64,000 nucleotides of DNA, from positions 372,001 to 436,000 of the forward strand of contig NZ_JBHTKL010000006.1 of NCBI RefSeq assembly GCF_042675915.1, written 5' to 3'. Made by a program: the position numbers and the translations under genes. The stretch comes from Thalassobacillus_A hwangdonensis. Lineage in GTDB: Bacteria; Bacillota; Bacilli; Bacillales; Halobacillaceae. Numbering within the stretch: position 1 is the stretch's first letter; the number at the start of each line of letters is the position of its first letter. The notes under the pieces were generated by a model, which saw only the letters and a list, made by a program, of their open reading frames with translations, was not told the DNA's origin and did not search any database. Below, piece after piece: positions 45,288-56,624 of the stretch.

Positions 45288-47030
45288 TTAACGCATTATC
45301 GCAGGAAAGAGTACCTCTTTCTTTTTCACATCGATAATACCCGCTGGCGTAACGCGTATGAAAGGCAGATGGACAGACGATAGGAACAATAATGTATAAA
45401 CAGGATCCCCGAACTGGTAGCCGTGGGATTTGACCAGATCTGCAAGCACTTTTTCCTGTTCGATCAAGGTTTCCATGCTGACATCCGTCATTTTCCCGCC
45501 GACCCGAAGTGGCAGTTCGTAGACGACTTCTCCTTCATGAGCAAGCACGATTCCCCCACCTATCTCTTTCATGCGTTGGAATGCAAGTTTCATATCGCCT
45601 TTATTTTTACCTGTAAGAATGATGTCCCCTGTGTTGGAGTACGTGCTGACTAATCCGCCAAGGCTCGTCGTGAACCCTTTCAACAGCGTATTGACACGCC
45701 ATTCTCCTTCTCGGTCCACAAGCATCAGGAAGGACTCATCAAAGTCCTTGGATATCTTCTGCATGGCAGGGTCGATGTTGACCGGATAAGGTTTCATGAT
45801 GACATCGTTAGCCATCTCAAGACCGACAGGAGTCGAGAACTGAAGGTCATCTTCAGTCAGGTCCCAGTCCAGCTTGACCGGCGCAACGCCTTTCTCCTCC
45901 CATTCGAACGATTTGAATTGGTGGACGAGCTCCTCATCTTTCCGAATCCATTCCCCTTTTGCCAACACGGAATGTGGTGCAGGCTGATCTGGCGAGTTCA
46001 GAAAATTGATATGCGCCACACGGCCAGGTGCAATACTGCCGGTGCGGTGATCGATTTGGAAATGACGTGCGGCATTGTAGGAACCCATCAAATAGGCATC
46101 GATCACAGGAACTCCTGCATCAATCGCAATCTGAATGCACGTGTTCATCACACCATCGCGGTAATAACTTGGTGTCGATCCATCGGTCGTCATCATCATA
46201 TGGTCGAATTGCGTATGCCCACGCTCAACCAGGTCTTTCAGGATTTCCGGAAGGTCCGGTCGAATCGAAGAATAGCGCAGTCCGACGTTATAACCTAACC
46301 GCAGACGTTTAAGTACATCATCTGCCGTCATCGATTCATGATCGGAATTGACGCCGAGCAGCATCATTTTTGTAAGTGTACGGTCTGAAGAACCTGGCAG
46401 ATGCCCTTCGATCGGCTTGCGCAGCCGTGTCGTTTCCTGCATCCAGTGCAGCATCTGGTCATCGCCATTCATCACTTCCGGCCATGCTGTCAGTTCACCG
46501 CCCTGAATGACCGCATCATGCTCGAGCCAGTCCATCATGTCGCGCTCGAACTTGCGCTGGTCTTTTTCCTGGAGCATCGACTGGGAATCATAGCGCGACC
46601 ACCAGAAGACGGAAGCAGGCAACTGAGCCAGTTCTTCCAACAAAGAAAACGCTTTCTTTTTGTCATGTAAAAAAAGCCACATCAAATTATCATTGACGAG
46701 CGTCGTCGTTCCTGTCTGCGTTGCATAATGAGCAAGACTCTGGGGATTATATAACTGGAACGGATGAGCGTGCGGCTCCACATATCCAGGTACGAGGTAC
46801 TGCCCTTTGGCATCGATGACTTCGGTACCCTCTGTCGTTTCAGGCAAGTCCTCACCGACATAGATGATCCTGTCCTGATAGATCCATATATGGGCGTCCA
46901 TCCATTCTTTCATATGCACGTTGAGATAGGTTGCATGCTTGATCAATTTTGTCGGCGCAAGTTTTCCATCCATGACAGCGACATGTTCTCTCAGCTGTTT
47001 GTTGCGCCAGCGGAATCGTTGTTCATTCAT
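45288..47030 (-). CDS. yerA: Putative adenine deaminase YerA
   Basis: 580 aa amidohydrolase of the adenine deaminase family: GYVEPHAHPF (HxH metal site, about 92-101), VNDNLMWLF, EGHLPGS and the DHMMMTTDG catalytic Asp region. It would turn adenine into hypoxanthine, but YerA's activity in B. subtilis is less sure than that of AdeC. ATG 47030 lies 9 nt after GAGGTG. Its position near the purine operon fits purine salvage. Confidence 0.85.
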   Translation of the reverse strand: MNEQRFRWRNKQLREHVAVMDGKLAPTKLIKHATYLNVHMKEWMDAHIWIYQDRIIYVGEDLPETTEGTEVIDAKGQYLVPGYVEPHAHPFQLYNPQSLAHYATQTGTTTLVNDNLMWLFLHDKKKAFSLLEELAQLPASVFWWSRYDSQSMLQEKDQRKFERDMMDWLEHDAVIQGGELTAWPEVMNGDDQMLHWMQETTRLRKPIEGHLPGSSDRTLTKMMLLGVNSDHESMTADDVLKRLRLGYNVGLRYSSIRPDLPEILKDLVERGHTQFDHMMMTTDGSTPSYYRDGVMNTCIQIAIDAGVPVIDAYLMGSYNAARHFQIDHRTGSIAPGRVAHINFLNSPDQPAPHSVLAKGEWIRKDEELVHQFKSFEWEEKGVAPVKLDWDLTEDDLQFSTPVGLEMANDVIMKPYPVNIDPAMQKISKDFDESFLMLVDREGEWRVNTLLKGFTTSLGGLVSTYSNTGDIILTGKNKGDMKLAFQRMKEIGGGIVLAHEGEVVYELPLRVGGKMTDVSMETLIEQEKVLADLVKSHGYQFGDPVYTLLFLSSVHLPFIRVTPAGIIDVKKKEVLFPAIMR

Positions 47031-47132
47031 TATCCCAAACACCTCGTTCCTCTAAAGCTGAAAAGTATTTTTTCTATCGTAACATAGGAAACAGTTTCAC
47101 GCAGTAAAGTTTTGAAGGGAGTTTTGTAAAAA

Positions 47133-47405
47133 ATGAAACCGAATATCGGAATTATGAATGCCATGCTGAGAATTACCGTCGGACTGACGATGATCAGCTT
47201 CTTTTCGATTCTGGCACTGAAAAAGCCGAATCGGTCGCCAAACCTGTGGGTGATCGGAGTTGCTTCAATGAAAGTTGCGGAGGGTATTCTGAGGTACTGT
47301 CCGCTTACTGCTATCTTTAACGCTGCATCAGGCCGGACGCAAGGTCAGCAGGGGCAGCAGGATCAAGGGCAACAGCAGAACGGCCAGACGTACAATCCAT
47401 CATAA
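47133..47405 (+). CDS. DUF2892 (YgaP-like) membrane protein
   Basis: 90 aa: two membrane segments (about 12-30 and 40-60, GVASMKVAEGILRYCPLTAIF) as in the DUF2892 family, often linked to rhodanese/sulfur metabolism, followed by a low-complexity Gln/Gly tail (GQQGQQDQGQQQ). RBS AAGGGAG is about 9 nt before ATG. Divergent from yerA; ended by a bidirectional terminator. Confidence 0.82.
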   Translation: MKPNIGIMNAMLRITVGLTMISFFSILALKKPNRSPNLWVIGVASMKVAEGILRYCPLTAIFNAASGRTQGQQGQQDQGQQQNGQTYNPS

Positions 47406-47434
47406 AAAGGGTCTGGAATCCAGACCCCCTTTCT
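47406..47434. terminator. Bidirectional terminator (DUF2892 gene and purine operon)
   Basis: GGGTCTGG / CCAGACCC stem with 3-nt loop; T-runs on both sides (TTTTTAT on minus, CCTTTC on plus). It is the first good terminator downstream of purD, 218 nt after its stop. Confidence 0.75.
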
Positions 47435-47560
47435 ATTCAAAGTTCGGTGTTTTCTGATTAAAGTGAGCGTTTTATTGATTGAAACCTTCTGTTTACTGAT
47501 TAAAAAGTAAGCGTTACTAATCAAAATTCTGCATTTTCTAATCAAAACTACTTGAAGGAG
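47434..47560 (+). repeat. 21-nt tandem array, six units (TGATTAAA type)
   Basis: Units start at 47434, 47455, 47476, 47497, 47518 and 47539; the first five are exactly 21 nt. Each has T(G/A)ATTnAAA or TATTCAAAG followed by a variable part and a (G/C)(C/T)(G/A)TTTTC-like end. The sixth unit ends in GAAGGAG, the RBS of the 35-aa ORF. Confidence 0.85.
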
Positions 47561-47570
47561 TGCTAACCCT

Positions 47571-47678
47571 ATGGAGAACGTACTCGAATACGTCACAGAT
47601 ACAGGCTTCGTCATCACGGCGGTCATCGGCAGCATCGTCGCTGTGCTTTATCTACTTTTCCGTAAGCGAGGAACGTAA
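47571..47678 (+). CDS. Small membrane peptide overlapping the end of purD
   Basis: 35 aa with one transmembrane helix (about 12-30) and basic end FRKRGT. GAAGGAG is 10 nt before ATG 47571. Its last 27 nt are antisense to the end of purD. It has no recognised relatives; the RBS and the array before it support expression. Confidence 0.55.
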   Translation: MENVLEYVTDTGFVITAVIGSIVAVLYLLFRKRGT

Positions 47679-48926
47679 CGCGCCTTTACCGATATCCGTA
47701 CGGTAGAAAAAGTCGTCATGAAAGTCGAGCGGATTCAAGCTTGCATACACGGTGTCGAGCGCATCAGACAGCCGATCACCTTTGGCTGCTGCGAGCAGCA
47801 CTCGTCCACCGTCCGACACGAACCCTTGCTCCAAACGTTTTGTGCCTGCATGGACGATCCACGCTCCATTAGAAACCTCAATAGCAGGAATAGCTACACC
47901 TTTTTGATAGGATCCAGGGTAACCGGCAGATGCCAGCACGACGCCTGCACAATGCGCATCCTCCCACTCAAGCTGTGGATCCTCACCGTTCAGCACGTCC
48001 TCGATCACCTGGACAAGATCATTTTTCATCAATGGCAATACAACCTGCACTTCGGGGTCGCCGAATCGGGCATTGAACTCGATGACTTGCGGGCCTTGCT
48101 CCGTCTGAATCAGCCCGGCGTACAGGATGCCTGTAAATGGACGATCTTCCTTCACCATCGCCTTCGCAATCGGCTTCAAAATCCGCTCCACTGCAACACC
48201 AATTTCCGAATCTGTCAAAAACGGTACTGGCGCATAAGCACCCATGCCACCAGTGTTCGGGCCACGATCGCCATCGTACGCACGTTTATGGTCCTGCGAA
48301 GGGATCATCGGATAAACATCCTCCCCGTTAACGAATGCCATTAGCGAAAATTCTTCCCCAGTCAAAAATTCTTCGATGACGATTTCATTGCTCGCCTCAC
48401 CGAACTGCCCTTCAACCAACATATCATCTACCGCACGCTGCGCTTCCGCTACTGTCTCAGCAACAACGACGCCCTTTCCTGCAGCAAGGCCGTCCGCCTT
48501 CACAACAATCGGTGCACCCTGTTGCTCAATATATGCTTTTGCAGCATCTGCATCATTAAAAACTTGGTAAGCTGCAGTCGGAACCTCGTAAGTCTTCATC
48601 AGGTCTTTGGCAAACTGCTTGCTTCCTTCGAGGATGGCAGCAGCTTTCGATGGTCCGAATGCCTTCAATCCTTTTTCCTGGAAAGCATCCACCACACCAT
48701 CCATCAACGGATTCTCAGGTCCGACAATCGTCAGATCGACCGCATGCTCATTAGCAAAACCGATCAATCCCGCCGTATCCGTCTCTTCGATTGCCACCCG
48801 CTTAGCGACCGCTTCCATGCCGGCATTTCCGGGTGCGGCAAAAATCTTCTCCACTTTATCACTTTCCGAGAGCTTCAAGGCGATGCTGTGCTCTCTTCCA
48901 CCACGTCCGATCACCATTACGTTCAT
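47652..48926 (-). CDS. purD: Phosphoribosylamine-glycine ligase PurD
   Basis: 424 aa ATP-grasp enzyme (GAR synthetase): MVIGRGGREHSIALKL, GPENPLMDGVV, ADGLAAGKGVV and EFNARFGDPEVQ. It makes GAR from phosphoribosylamine, glycine and ATP. Last gene of the operon, 21 nt after purH. Confidence 0.97.
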   Translation of the reverse strand: MNVMVIGRGGREHSIALKLSESDKVEKIFAAPGNAGMEAVAKRVAIEETDTAGLIGFANEHAVDLTIVGPENPLMDGVVDAFQEKGLKAFGPSKAAAILEGSKQFAKDLMKTYEVPTAAYQVFNDADAAKAYIEQQGAPIVVKADGLAAGKGVVVAETVAEAQRAVDDMLVEGQFGEASNEIVIEEFLTGEEFSLMAFVNGEDVYPMIPSQDHKRAYDGDRGPNTGGMGAYAPVPFLTDSEIGVAVERILKPIAKAMVKEDRPFTGILYAGLIQTEQGPQVIEFNARFGDPEVQVVLPLMKNDLVQVIEDVLNGEDPQLEWEDAHCAGVVLASAGYPGSYQKGVAIPAIEVSNGAWIVHAGTKRLEQGFVSDGGRVLLAAAKGDRLSDALDTVYASLNPLDFHDDFFYRTDIGKGALRSSLTEK

Positions 48927-48947
48927 CGTTGTCGCACTCCCTTTTCA

Positions 48948-50486
48948 TTAGTGTTTGAAGTGACGCATGCCTGTAAATACCATCGTTATTCCGTGCTTAT
49001 CACATGCATCGATCGAATCCTGGTCACGCTTCGAACCGCCTGGCTGGATGATTGCTTTGATTCCAGCTGCAGCCGCTGTTTCGACTGTATCAGGCATCGG
49101 GAAAAATGCATCCGAGGCCATGATCGCGCCTTGTGCCTTTTCGCCAGCTTGTTCAAGTGCGATTTTCGCAGCACCGACACGATTCATCTGACCGGCACCT
49201 ACTCCCAGCGTCTGATCTGCCTTCGCAACTACGATTGCATTCGACTTCACATGTTTGACCGCCTTCCAGCCAAGCTTCAAGTCTTCCATTTCCTGCTGTG
49301 TCGGTTCACGCTCCGTGACACACTGCAGTTCCACGTCTTCAAGTGTCCCTTTATCAAGATCCTGGACGAGCAATCCACCTACGACTGAAGTCAACTTATG
49401 AGCCGCACCTTCTGAAGGCGTCATGTCGACTTTCAATAGGCGCAAGTTTTTCTTTTGAGTCAGCACTTCTAACGCAGCTTCACTGAACGCTGGAGCGATG
49501 ATGATTTCAAGGAAAATCTCTTTCATTTTCAATGCTGTTTGCTCATCGACTTCGCGGTTGACCGCTACAATTCCGCCGAAGATGGACATCGAGTCAGCTT
49601 CGTAAGCTTTTTGATAAGCTTCATAAATACCTTCACCAGTGCCGACGCCGCAAGGGTTCATATGTTTGACCGCAACGGCCGCAGGTTCTGAAAATTCTAA
49701 TACGATTTCAAGCGCTGCGTTCGCATCCTGGATATTGTTGTAAGAGAGCTCTTTCCCATTCAACTGCTCAGCATCTGCAAGCGACACCCCTGCAGCTCCA
49801 GACTTTTTGTAAAAGGCGGCACGCTGGTGTGGGTTCTCCCCATAACGCAGGTCCTGCTTTTTCTCATAAGTAACGGTGTACGTTTCCGGAAATTCAGCTT
49901 CAGTAAGTTCATTGAAGTAACCGGCAATCATCGCGTCATACGCTGCTGTGTGACGGAACACTTTAGCTGCCAATTCACGGCGTGCTTCATAGGAAAGCTC
50001 TCCCTCACCCAGTGCGTTCACTGTAATCTGATAATCTGCTGGGTCCACCACGACGACGACATCTTCAAAGCTTTTCGCAGCAGCTCGAAGCATCGTCGGT
50101 CCACCGATGTCGATGTTCTCGATCGCATCCGCTTCCGTGACGTCAGGTTTTGCAATCGTTTCTTTAAAGGGATAGAGGTTAACGGCGACAAGATCGATCG
50201 TTGAAATTTCAAGGTCACTCAGCTGCTCCATGTGATCGGGATTATTCCGTTTCGCCAACAGGCCGCTATGGACAGCCGGGTGCAATGTTTTCACCCTTCC
50301 GTCCATGATTTCCGGGAAGCTTGTGATATCAGAAATGGACATGACCGGAAGTCCTGCCTCTTCAATCACCTTTTTCGTACCTCCAGTAGAGATCAATTCA
50401 TATCCAAGTTCGACTAGTGACTGGGCGAATTCTGCAATGCCTGATTTATCGGACACACTTAATAGTGCGCGTTTTTTTTCGTTCAT
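48948..50486 (-). CDS. purH: Bifunctional AICAR formyltransferase/IMP cyclohydrolase PurH
   Basis: 512 aa. N-terminal MGS-like cyclohydrolase domain ([24 protein letters not shown]) and C-terminal AICAR transformylase ([33 protein letters not shown] in parts). It performs the last two steps to IMP with 10-formyl-THF. It overlaps purN by 4 nt. Confidence 0.97.
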   Translation of the reverse strand: MNEKKRALLSVSDKSGIAEFAQSLVELGYELISTGGTKKVIEEAGLPVMSISDITSFPEIMDGRVKTLHPAVHSGLLAKRNNPDHMEQLSDLEISTIDLVAVNLYPFKETIAKPDVTEADAIENIDIGGPTMLRAAAKSFEDVVVVVDPADYQITVNALGEGELSYEARRELAAKVFRHTAAYDAMIAGYFNELTEAEFPETYTVTYEKKQDLRYGENPHQRAAFYKKSGAAGVSLADAEQLNGKELSYNNIQDANAALEIVLEFSEPAAVAVKHMNPCGVGTGEGIYEAYQKAYEADSMSIFGGIVAVNREVDEQTALKMKEIFLEIIIAPAFSEAALEVLTQKKNLRLLKVDMTPSEGAAHKLTSVVGGLLVQDLDKGTLEDVELQCVTEREPTQQEMEDLKLGWKAVKHVKSNAIVVAKADQTLGVGAGQMNRVGAAKIALEQAGEKAQGAIMASDAFFPMPDTVETAAAAGIKAIIQPGGSKRDQDSIDACDKHGITMVFTGMRHFKH

Positions 50487-51061
50487 TGTACTACCTCCTC
50501 AGCGATTAATTCCTTGATGACTGCTGGATATAACCTGTGTTCGACTGCCTGGATTTTCTTCTGCAATGTTTCACGTGTATCGTTCTCATCGATCCGGACT
50601 GCTTCCTGATCGATGATCGGTCCTGTATCCATGCCGGCATCGACGAAATGGACGGTAACTCCGGTCACTTTGACACGTTTATCGAATGCCTGGCCGATGG
50701 CATCTTTGCCCGGAAACGCCGGTAACAAGGATGGATGGATATTCACGATCCGGTTTTCATAAGCTTCGAGCAGAGTCGGGCCGATCAGTCGCATGTACCC
50801 GGCAAGAATCAGCCATTCGATTCCTTTTTCCCTGCAGGCGGTCAGCAGTTCATTTTCATAAGCTGCTTTATCAGGGTAATCTTTTGCTGAAAAAACAAAT
50901 GTCTCGATGCCTTGTGCTTCTGCTTTTTCAATCACACGTGCACCCGGACGATCACAGACGACGAGGCTGATTTCCGCCTGGACTGCACCGCGCTCGATTT
51001 CTGCTGCGATCGCATCGAAGTTGCTTCCGGTTCCTGATGCAAAAACTGCAAGTCTCCTCAT
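50483..51061 (-). CDS. purN: Phosphoribosylglycinamide formyltransferase PurN
   Basis: 192 aa, folate-dependent GAR transformylase: [26 protein letters not shown] and [12 protein letters not shown] with the catalytic Asn/His, later [17 protein letters not shown]. It overlaps purM and purH by 4 nt each. Confidence 0.96.
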   Translation of the reverse strand: MRRLAVFASGTGSNFDAIAAEIERGAVQAEISLVVCDRPGARVIEKAEAQGIETFVFSAKDYPDKAAYENELLTACREKGIEWLILAGYMRLIGPTLLEAYENRIVNIHPSLLPAFPGKDAIGQAFDKRVKVTGVTVHFVDAGMDTGPIIDQEAVRIDENDTRETLQKKIQAVEHRLYPAVIKELIAEEVVQ

Positions 51062-52080
51062 GCCCAGTGAATCCCTTCTTCATCGGTAACTTTTCCGATG
51101 ATTGCTGCTGGTTCGTCCGCCTGTTTCAACTGCTCAACGACTGCTTCTGCGTCAGCAGCATTAACGATCGCCACCATTCCGATTCCCATGTTGAAGACGC
51201 CGTACATTTCTTCCGCTTCAATGTTTCCGCGTTCCTGTAAAAAGCCGAATATCTCAGGAACTTCCCAGCTTCCTTTTACAATCGTACAGCCAAGGCCATC
51301 CGGAAGTGTCCGCGGGATATTCTCGTAAAAACCGCCGCCAGTGATATGCGCCAGACCTTTGATTTCCGCAGCCTGCTTCATTGTTTTAACCGCATTCGAA
51401 TAGATTCTCGTAGGTGCCAGAAGCGTTTCACCGAGGGTTGACGATAGCCCTTGATAAGATTCATGGAAATCAAGTCCTTGTTCGGCAATGATGTGCCGTA
51501 CAAGTGAAAATCCATTCGAATGAACACCGCTCGATGGCAATCCGATCAGCACATCTCCAGGTTTGACTTCGGCACCGGTAATCAAGAGTTCTTTTACAGC
51601 AATTCCGACGACAAAGCCGGCGAGATCGTACTCTTCCTCATCATACATGCCAGGCATTTCTGCCGTTTCTCCGCCGATCAGCGCACAGCCGGACTGCTCG
51701 CAGCCATCAGCGATCCCTTTGACGATTTGCTCAAGCTTCTCGGGATTATTTTTTCCACATGCAATGTAATCGAGGAAAAAGAGTGGATCAGCACCCTGTG
51801 CCAAGATGTCATTGACGCACATCGCCACAGCATCCACTCCGATCGTATCGTGTTTGTCGAGTTCAAATGCAAGTTTCAGCTTCGTGCCGACGCCGTCCGT
51901 TCCAGTCACTAGCACCGGATGCTGATAGGAAAACCCACTAAGGTCAAATAAACCAGCAAAACTCCCGAGCCCTCCGATGACTTCATTGCGCATCGTTCGC
52001 TGGACGTGCTTCTTCATCCGTTCGACCGCTTCGTATCCAGCCTCGACATCAACACCAGCCTGCTTATACTTCGTACTCAT
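51058..52080 (-). CDS. purM: Phosphoribosylformylglycinamidine cyclo-ligase PurM
   Basis: 340 aa AIR synthetase: [19 protein letters not shown] (start), [32 protein letters not shown] and the [12 protein letters not shown] segment. It closes the imidazole ring using ATP. It starts 18 nt after purF. Confidence 0.97.
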   Translation of the reverse strand: MSTKYKQAGVDVEAGYEAVERMKKHVQRTMRNEVIGGLGSFAGLFDLSGFSYQHPVLVTGTDGVGTKLKLAFELDKHDTIGVDAVAMCVNDILAQGADPLFFLDYIACGKNNPEKLEQIVKGIADGCEQSGCALIGGETAEMPGMYDEEEYDLAGFVVGIAVKELLITGAEVKPGDVLIGLPSSGVHSNGFSLVRHIIAEQGLDFHESYQGLSSTLGETLLAPTRIYSNAVKTMKQAAEIKGLAHITGGGFYENIPRTLPDGLGCTIVKGSWEVPEIFGFLQERGNIEAEEMYGVFNMGIGMVAIVNAADAEAVVEQLKQADEPAAIIGKVTDEEGIHWA

Positions 52081-52098
52081 CGTATCCCCTCTTTCCCA

Positions 52099-53511
52099 TT
52101 AAGCTTTCGCATATGGATGCAGTGTATTCGGGTAGATTTCCGTCGGATAGTTCCCCGTGAAACATGCTGTACATCCGCCGTGTTCCAGTGATTCTTCACC
52201 CTCATAAATCGCTTCGTTCAATCCATCGACTGACAAAAATGCCAGACTGTCCGCGCCTATGATCTCCTGCATCTCTTCAAGGCTATGATTAGCGGCAATC
52301 AACTCACCGGAATTCGATGTATCGATACCGTAGTAACAAGGATTCTTGATCGGAGGGGATGCAATCCGTACGTGAACCTCCGTCGCACCCGCTTCCTTCA
52401 GCATCCTTACAATCCGCCTGCTCGTGGTACCACGGACGATTGAATCATCGACCATGACGACACGCTTGCCTTCGACAATGCCACGAACCGCAGACAATTT
52501 CATTTTCACACCCTGCTCCCGCAATTCCTGGGAAGGCTGGATGAACGTTCTGCCAACATAGCGGTTCTTGATCATACCAAGCTCATACGGAATGCCGGAT
52601 TCCTCGGCAAAACCGATGGCGGCGGAGATGCTTGAATCCGGTACACCTGTGACGACGTCTGCTTCCACCGGTGCTTCTTCAGCTAGCGCTTTCCCCATCC
52701 GTTTCCGTGAAGCGTGGACATTTTTCCCGTCGAGGTTACTGTCCGGTCGAGAAAAATAAACATGTTCCATCGAGCAGAGTGTACGCTGAATTGGTGCAGA
52801 AAACCGCTTCGCCTGAATCCCGTCATCCCCGATGATCAGCAATTCCCCAGGCTGCACTTCTCGGAGATACTCTGCACCGACGACATCAAATGCACACGTT
52901 TCCGAGGAGACGACATAAGCGCCTCCCATCTTTCCGATCGATAACGGTCGCAAGCCGCGCGGATCAAGGGCTATATAGAGGTGATCCTCCGTCATGACGA
53001 GGAACCCATATGCACCTTTGATCATTGAAAATGCCTGCATCAAAGCTTCATCCATTTCCAGATGACCGCTGCGTTTGATCAGGTGAGCGACCACTTCCGT
53101 ATCGGAGGTCGTCTGCAGGATACTGCCCTGCGCCTCGAGCTGATGCTTCAACGCTTGTGCATTGACGAGGTTACCATTATGAGCAAGGGCCATGCTGCTT
53201 TTCTGCGAACGGAACACGAGCGGCTGGACATTTTCGTATCCGCCGCCACCTTGTGTTGCATAACGGACGTGACCAATCGCCGCATGACCATCCAAGTCTG
53301 CCATACGCTCCTGCTGGAACACTTCAGAGATCAGTCCCAATCCTTTCGCAAGCTTCAACTCGTTCCCATCACTGACGACGATACCCGCACCTTCCTGTCC
53401 GCGGTGCTGGAGGGCATGAAGACCATAATAGGTCAGCTGTGCTGCATCTTCATGTCCCCAGACGCCGAATATTCCGCATTCTTCATTCAGGCCTTTGATT
53501 TCACCAAGCAT
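52099..53511 (-). CDS. purF: Amidophosphoribosyltransferase PurF
   Basis: 470 aa. An 11-residue propeptide [11 protein letters not shown] precedes the nucleophile Cys12 of the Ntn glutaminase ([12 protein letters not shown]), as in B. subtilis; the PRTase motif is [14 protein letters not shown]. Cys residues for the oxygen-sensitive 4Fe-4S cluster are in place (TLCSMEH, CTACFTG). It commits PRPP to purine synthesis. ATG 53511 has GGAAGGGAG upstream; it overlaps purL by 25 nt. Confidence 0.97.
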   Translation of the reverse strand: MLGEIKGLNEECGIFGVWGHEDAAQLTYYGLHALQHRGQEGAGIVVSDGNELKLAKGLGLISEVFQQERMADLDGHAAIGHVRYATQGGGGYENVQPLVFRSQKSSMALAHNGNLVNAQALKHQLEAQGSILQTTSDTEVVAHLIKRSGHLEMDEALMQAFSMIKGAYGFLVMTEDHLYIALDPRGLRPLSIGKMGGAYVVSSETCAFDVVGAEYLREVQPGELLIIGDDGIQAKRFSAPIQRTLCSMEHVYFSRPDSNLDGKNVHASRKRMGKALAEEAPVEADVVTGVPDSSISAAIGFAEESGIPYELGMIKNRYVGRTFIQPSQELREQGVKMKLSAVRGIVEGKRVVMVDDSIVRGTTSRRIVRMLKEAGATEVHVRIASPPIKNPCYYGIDTSNSGELIAANHSLEEMQEIIGADSLAFLSVDGLNEAIYEGEESLEHGGCTACFTGNYPTEIYPNTLHPYAKA

Positions 53512-55712
53512 GGAATGGCTCCCTTCCAAGCATCCTTCAATGCTTCTGTCTGTTCGTTGATGACGTTCGTTCCGTTGTGCTCCACCTTCATTGTTCCATC
53601 TGCCGTTACGATTCCGATCTGGTAAGCATCCGGCAGCATTTGTTCAATTGAATCTTTATGAGCAGGATCTACAGAAATCAGGAATCTGGACTGCGTTTCT
53701 GCAAATAACTCCTCAACTAGATCGCCTTCAAGCGAGACGTCACACCCTAGTTCATTTGCAAAAAGAGATTCTGCCAGTGCGACCGCAAGCCCACCTTCTG
53801 ATAAGTCATGCGCACTCTTTACAACACCTGATTTGATTGCTGCAAGCAACCGTTGCTGGCGTCCTTTTTCCACATCGAGATCGATTGCTGGCGCTTTTCC
53901 GAAATAGCGGCCTTCGAGCAGTCCCTGAAGTTCACTCCCACCAAACGATGCATCCGCTTCTCCGATTACATAGATAAGATCGCCTTCTGCCTGAAAGTCG
54001 GAGCGTGTAATATGATCGGTGTCTTCAATCAATCCGACCATACCCACAATCGGTGTCGGGTAGATCGCTTTACCGAAGGATTCGTTATAAAGCGAAACGT
54101 TTCCACTGATGACCGGAGTGCCCAGTGCTTCACAGGCCCCACTCATCCCTTCAACGCTCTTCTCCATCTGCCAGAAAATTTCTGGATTCTCTGGTGAACC
54201 GAAATTGAGTCCGTCCGTAAGCCCTAGTGGTCGTGCACCGGAACATACGATATTCCGAGCTGCTTCAGCTACTGCTATTTGCCCACCCGTTTCCGGATCG
54301 AGGTAAATGTAGCGGGAGTTACAGTCCGTTGTCATCGCGAGCGCTTTTTTCGTGCCTCTTACTCTTACGACTGCAGCATCGGATCCTGGTAAGATGACTG
54401 TATTCGTCTGGACCATTGAATCGTATTGGTCATAGACCCATTCTTTACTTGCGATCGTCGGTTGCTGGAGTAATGCTTTCAATGTTTCCGTTGCATCGAT
54501 TACGTTAGGTCGATACGTTTCCATCGCCTGAAACTCCTGATAATATCCCGGTACAGCAGATGGCTGGTGATAGACCGGAGCATCTTCTGCAAGAGAATCG
54601 ACTGGCACATCAGCAGCGACCTCCCCTTGATGAGTCAGGCGGAAGCGGCGTTCTTCAATGACTTCACCGACAGCGACGGCTTCTAATTCGTATTTTTCAA
54701 ACACTTGCTGGATCTCTTTTTCACGGCCCTTTTCGATGACAAGCAGCATGCGCTCCTGCGATTCAGAAAGCATCATTTCGTATGGTGTCATATTCAATTC
54801 CCGCTGTGGAATCAGGTCAAGATTCATCTCGATTCCCGTGCCTGCTTTACTCGCCATTTCACTTGCAGAAGAAGTAAGACCTGCTGCCCCCATATCCTGC
54901 ATGCCGACAAGCGCATCGTGATGGATGACTTCCAAGCATGCTTCGATCAGCAGTTTTTCCATGAATGGATCGCCGACTTGGACGGAAGGACGCTTACTTT
55001 CTGCCTCTTCAGATAATTCTTCCGATGCGAAAGTCGCTCCATGGATGCCGTCACGGCCAGTTTTGGCACCGACGTACATGACGGTGTTTCCGATTCCTGC
55101 TGCGATTCCTTTTTGAATATCCTTATGGTCAATTAAGCCGACACACATCGCGTTGACAAGCGGATTTCCTTCGTAGGCATCATCGAATTGGACTTCTCCC
55201 CCTACAGTTGGTACACCGACACAGTTTCCGTAGCCTGCAATGCCACGGACAACTTCTTCAAATAGATAGCGGACACGAGAGTTCTCCAATGAACCGAACC
55301 GGAGCGAATTCAAGAGCGCGATCGGGCGTGCGCCCATTGAAAATACGTCACGGATAATTCCGCCTACCCCGGTTGCAGCACCTTGATATGGTTCAACAGC
55401 TGACGGGTGGTTGTGGCTTTCGATTTTGAAAACCACCGCCTGCTCATCACCGATATCGATGATCCCAGCTCCCTCTCCCGGACCCTGGAGCACATGAGGT
55501 GCTTTCGTCGGGAATTTCGCTAGTAAGGGTTTGGAGTTCTTGTAGCTGCAGTGCTCAGACCACATGACGGAAAACAAACCGGTTTCCGTGTAATTCGGGC
55601 GGCGTCCGAGAATATTTTTGATTTTGATGAACTCGGCATCCGTGAGTCCCATTTCGCTATAGAGCTTTTGGCTTTCTACTTGTTCCGGGCTGATTTCAAG
55701 CATGGATGGCAT
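53487..55712 (-). CDS. purL: Phosphoribosylformylglycinamidine synthase, large subunit PurL
   Basis: 741 aa, the short Bacillus-type PurL that needs PurS and Pur[36 protein letters not shown], and [19 protein letters not shown]. It uses ATP and ammonia channelled from PurQ. ATG 55712 has GGAGG 7 nt upstream; it overlaps purQ by 17 nt. Confidence 0.97.
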   Translation of the reverse strand: MPSMLEISPEQVESQKLYSEMGLTDAEFIKIKNILGRRPNYTETGLFSVMWSEHCSYKNSKPLLAKFPTKAPHVLQGPGEGAGIIDIGDEQAVVFKIESHNHPSAVEPYQGAATGVGGIIRDVFSMGARPIALLNSLRFGSLENSRVRYLFEEVVRGIAGYGNCVGVPTVGGEVQFDDAYEGNPLVNAMCVGLIDHKDIQKGIAAGIGNTVMYVGAKTGRDGIHGATFASEELSEEAESKRPSVQVGDPFMEKLLIEACLEVIHHDALVGMQDMGAAGLTSSASEMASKAGTGIEMNLDLIPQRELNMTPYEMMLSESQERMLLVIEKGREKEIQQVFEKYELEAVAVGEVIEERRFRLTHQGEVAADVPVDSLAEDAPVYHQPSAVPGYYQEFQAMETYRPNVIDATETLKALLQQPTIASKEWVYDQYDSMVQTNTVILPGSDAAVVRVRGTKKALAMTTDCNSRYIYLDPETGGQIAVAEAARNIVCSGARPLGLTDGLNFGSPENPEIFWQMEKSVEGMSGACEALGTPVISGNVSLYNESFGKAIYPTPIVGMVGLIEDTDHITRSDFQAEGDLIYVIGEADASFGGSELQGLLEGRYFGKAPAIDLDVEKGRQQRLLAAIKSGVVKSAHDLSEGGLAVALAESLFANELGCDVSLEGDLVEELFAETQSRFLISVDPAHKDSIEQMLPDAYQIGIVTADGTMKVEHNGTNVINEQTEALKDAWKGAIPCLVKSKA

Positions 55713-56379
55713 GGGAATTCCTCCAGTGTGTCAGAATGGATTGGAACAGGCGCAGTCCGTCTTCACTGCCTAACAGGCTTTCCACCGCGCGTTCCGGGTG
55801 AGGCATCATGCCGAGCACATTGCCTCGTTCATTGATGATTCCGGCAATATCACCGACGGAACCGTTCGGGTTGTCGGTATATCGGAAAACGATCTGATCG
55901 TTATCTAGCAATCTCTGATAAGTAGCTTCATCACAATAGTAATTTCCTTCTCCGTGGGCGATCGGAAGGCCGATCACCTCTCCTGCTTCGTAGCGGGAGG
56001 TGAACATCGTCGTGGCGTTCTCCACTTTGAGAGGTTCGACGTGACACATGAACTTGAGGTCCCGGTTCGGAAGCATCGCACCCGGCAAAAGACCGGATTC
56101 GAGCAACACCTGAAAACCGTTGCAGACACCCAGTACAGGCTTTCCTGCTTCTGCCGCCTGTTTTATCTGACTGATGACTTCTGACGTTGAAGCGATTGCA
56201 CCCGAACGAAGGTAATCGCCGTAGGAAAATCCACCAGGCAACAATAAAGCATCGTATTCAGACAGGTCTGCATTTTGGTACCAGACCATGTCGACATCTT
56301 CGCCAAGCCCATCCTTCACGGCATGGTACATGTCCCGGTCACAGTTCGATCCTGGAAAAACGATGACAGCGAACTTCAC
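55696..56379 (-). CDS. purQ: Phosphoribosylformylglycinamidine synthase, glutaminase subunit PurQ
   Basis: 227 aa class I amidotransferase: nucleophile Cys86 in [11 protein letters not shown], and MPHPERAVE near the C-terminus for His/Glu; AHGEGNYY is the conserved loop. GTG 56379 overlaps the purS stop as GTGA and follows GAGGAGG; the frame is open further upstream but lies in purS. Confidence 0.97.
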   Translation of the reverse strand: MKFAVIVFPGSNCDRDMYHAVKDGLGEDVDMVWYQNADLSEYDALLLPGGFSYGDYLRSGAIASTSEVISQIKQAAEAGKPVLGVCNGFQVLLESGLLPGAMLPNRDLKFMCHVEPLKVENATTMFTSRYEAGEVIGLPIAHGEGNYYCDEATYQRLLDNDQIVFRYTDNPNGSVGDIAGIINERGNVLGMMPHPERAVESLLGSEDGLRLFQSILTHWRNSHAIHA

Positions 56380-56624
56380 GCGATGACCTCCTCGATTGTG
56401 TACGTATAGTCTTCGATGACAGGGTTGGCAAGGAACTTTTCGCACATCTCTTCGATCTGCTTGTCGATATCTGCTCCATCTTCAATCATCAGTTCCATGT
56501 ATTTTCCGACACGGACTTCTCCGACATTCTTATGATTATGGGCGTGAAGAGAGTGCTGGACCGCCTTTCCTTGTGGATCTAGGACGCCTTCTTTCAATGT
56601 GATGTGAACCATTACTTTACGCAT
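56376..56624 (-). CDS. purS: Phosphoribosylformylglycinamidine synthase subunit PurS
   Basis: 82 aa; [20 protein letters not shown] (in part) and [18 protein letters not shown] are PurS hallmarks. It bridges PurL and PurQ. It overlaps purC by 13 nt and purQ by 4 nt. Confidence 0.96.
   Translation of the reverse strand: MRKVMVHITLKEGVLDPQGKAVQHSLHAHNHKNVGEVRVGKYMELMIEDGADIDKQIEEMCEKFLANPVIEDYTYTIEEVIA

Noticed and set aside
47434..47560. CRISPR array
   Set aside because: The 21-nt units touch each other without unique spacers and are degenerate; no cas gene is present. The same holds for the arrays at 26990 and 41171.
48522..49388. 288-codon open frame on the plus strand
   Set aside because: Lies antisense to purD and purH, which are certain; composition looks like reverse-complement coding shadow and there is no RBS.
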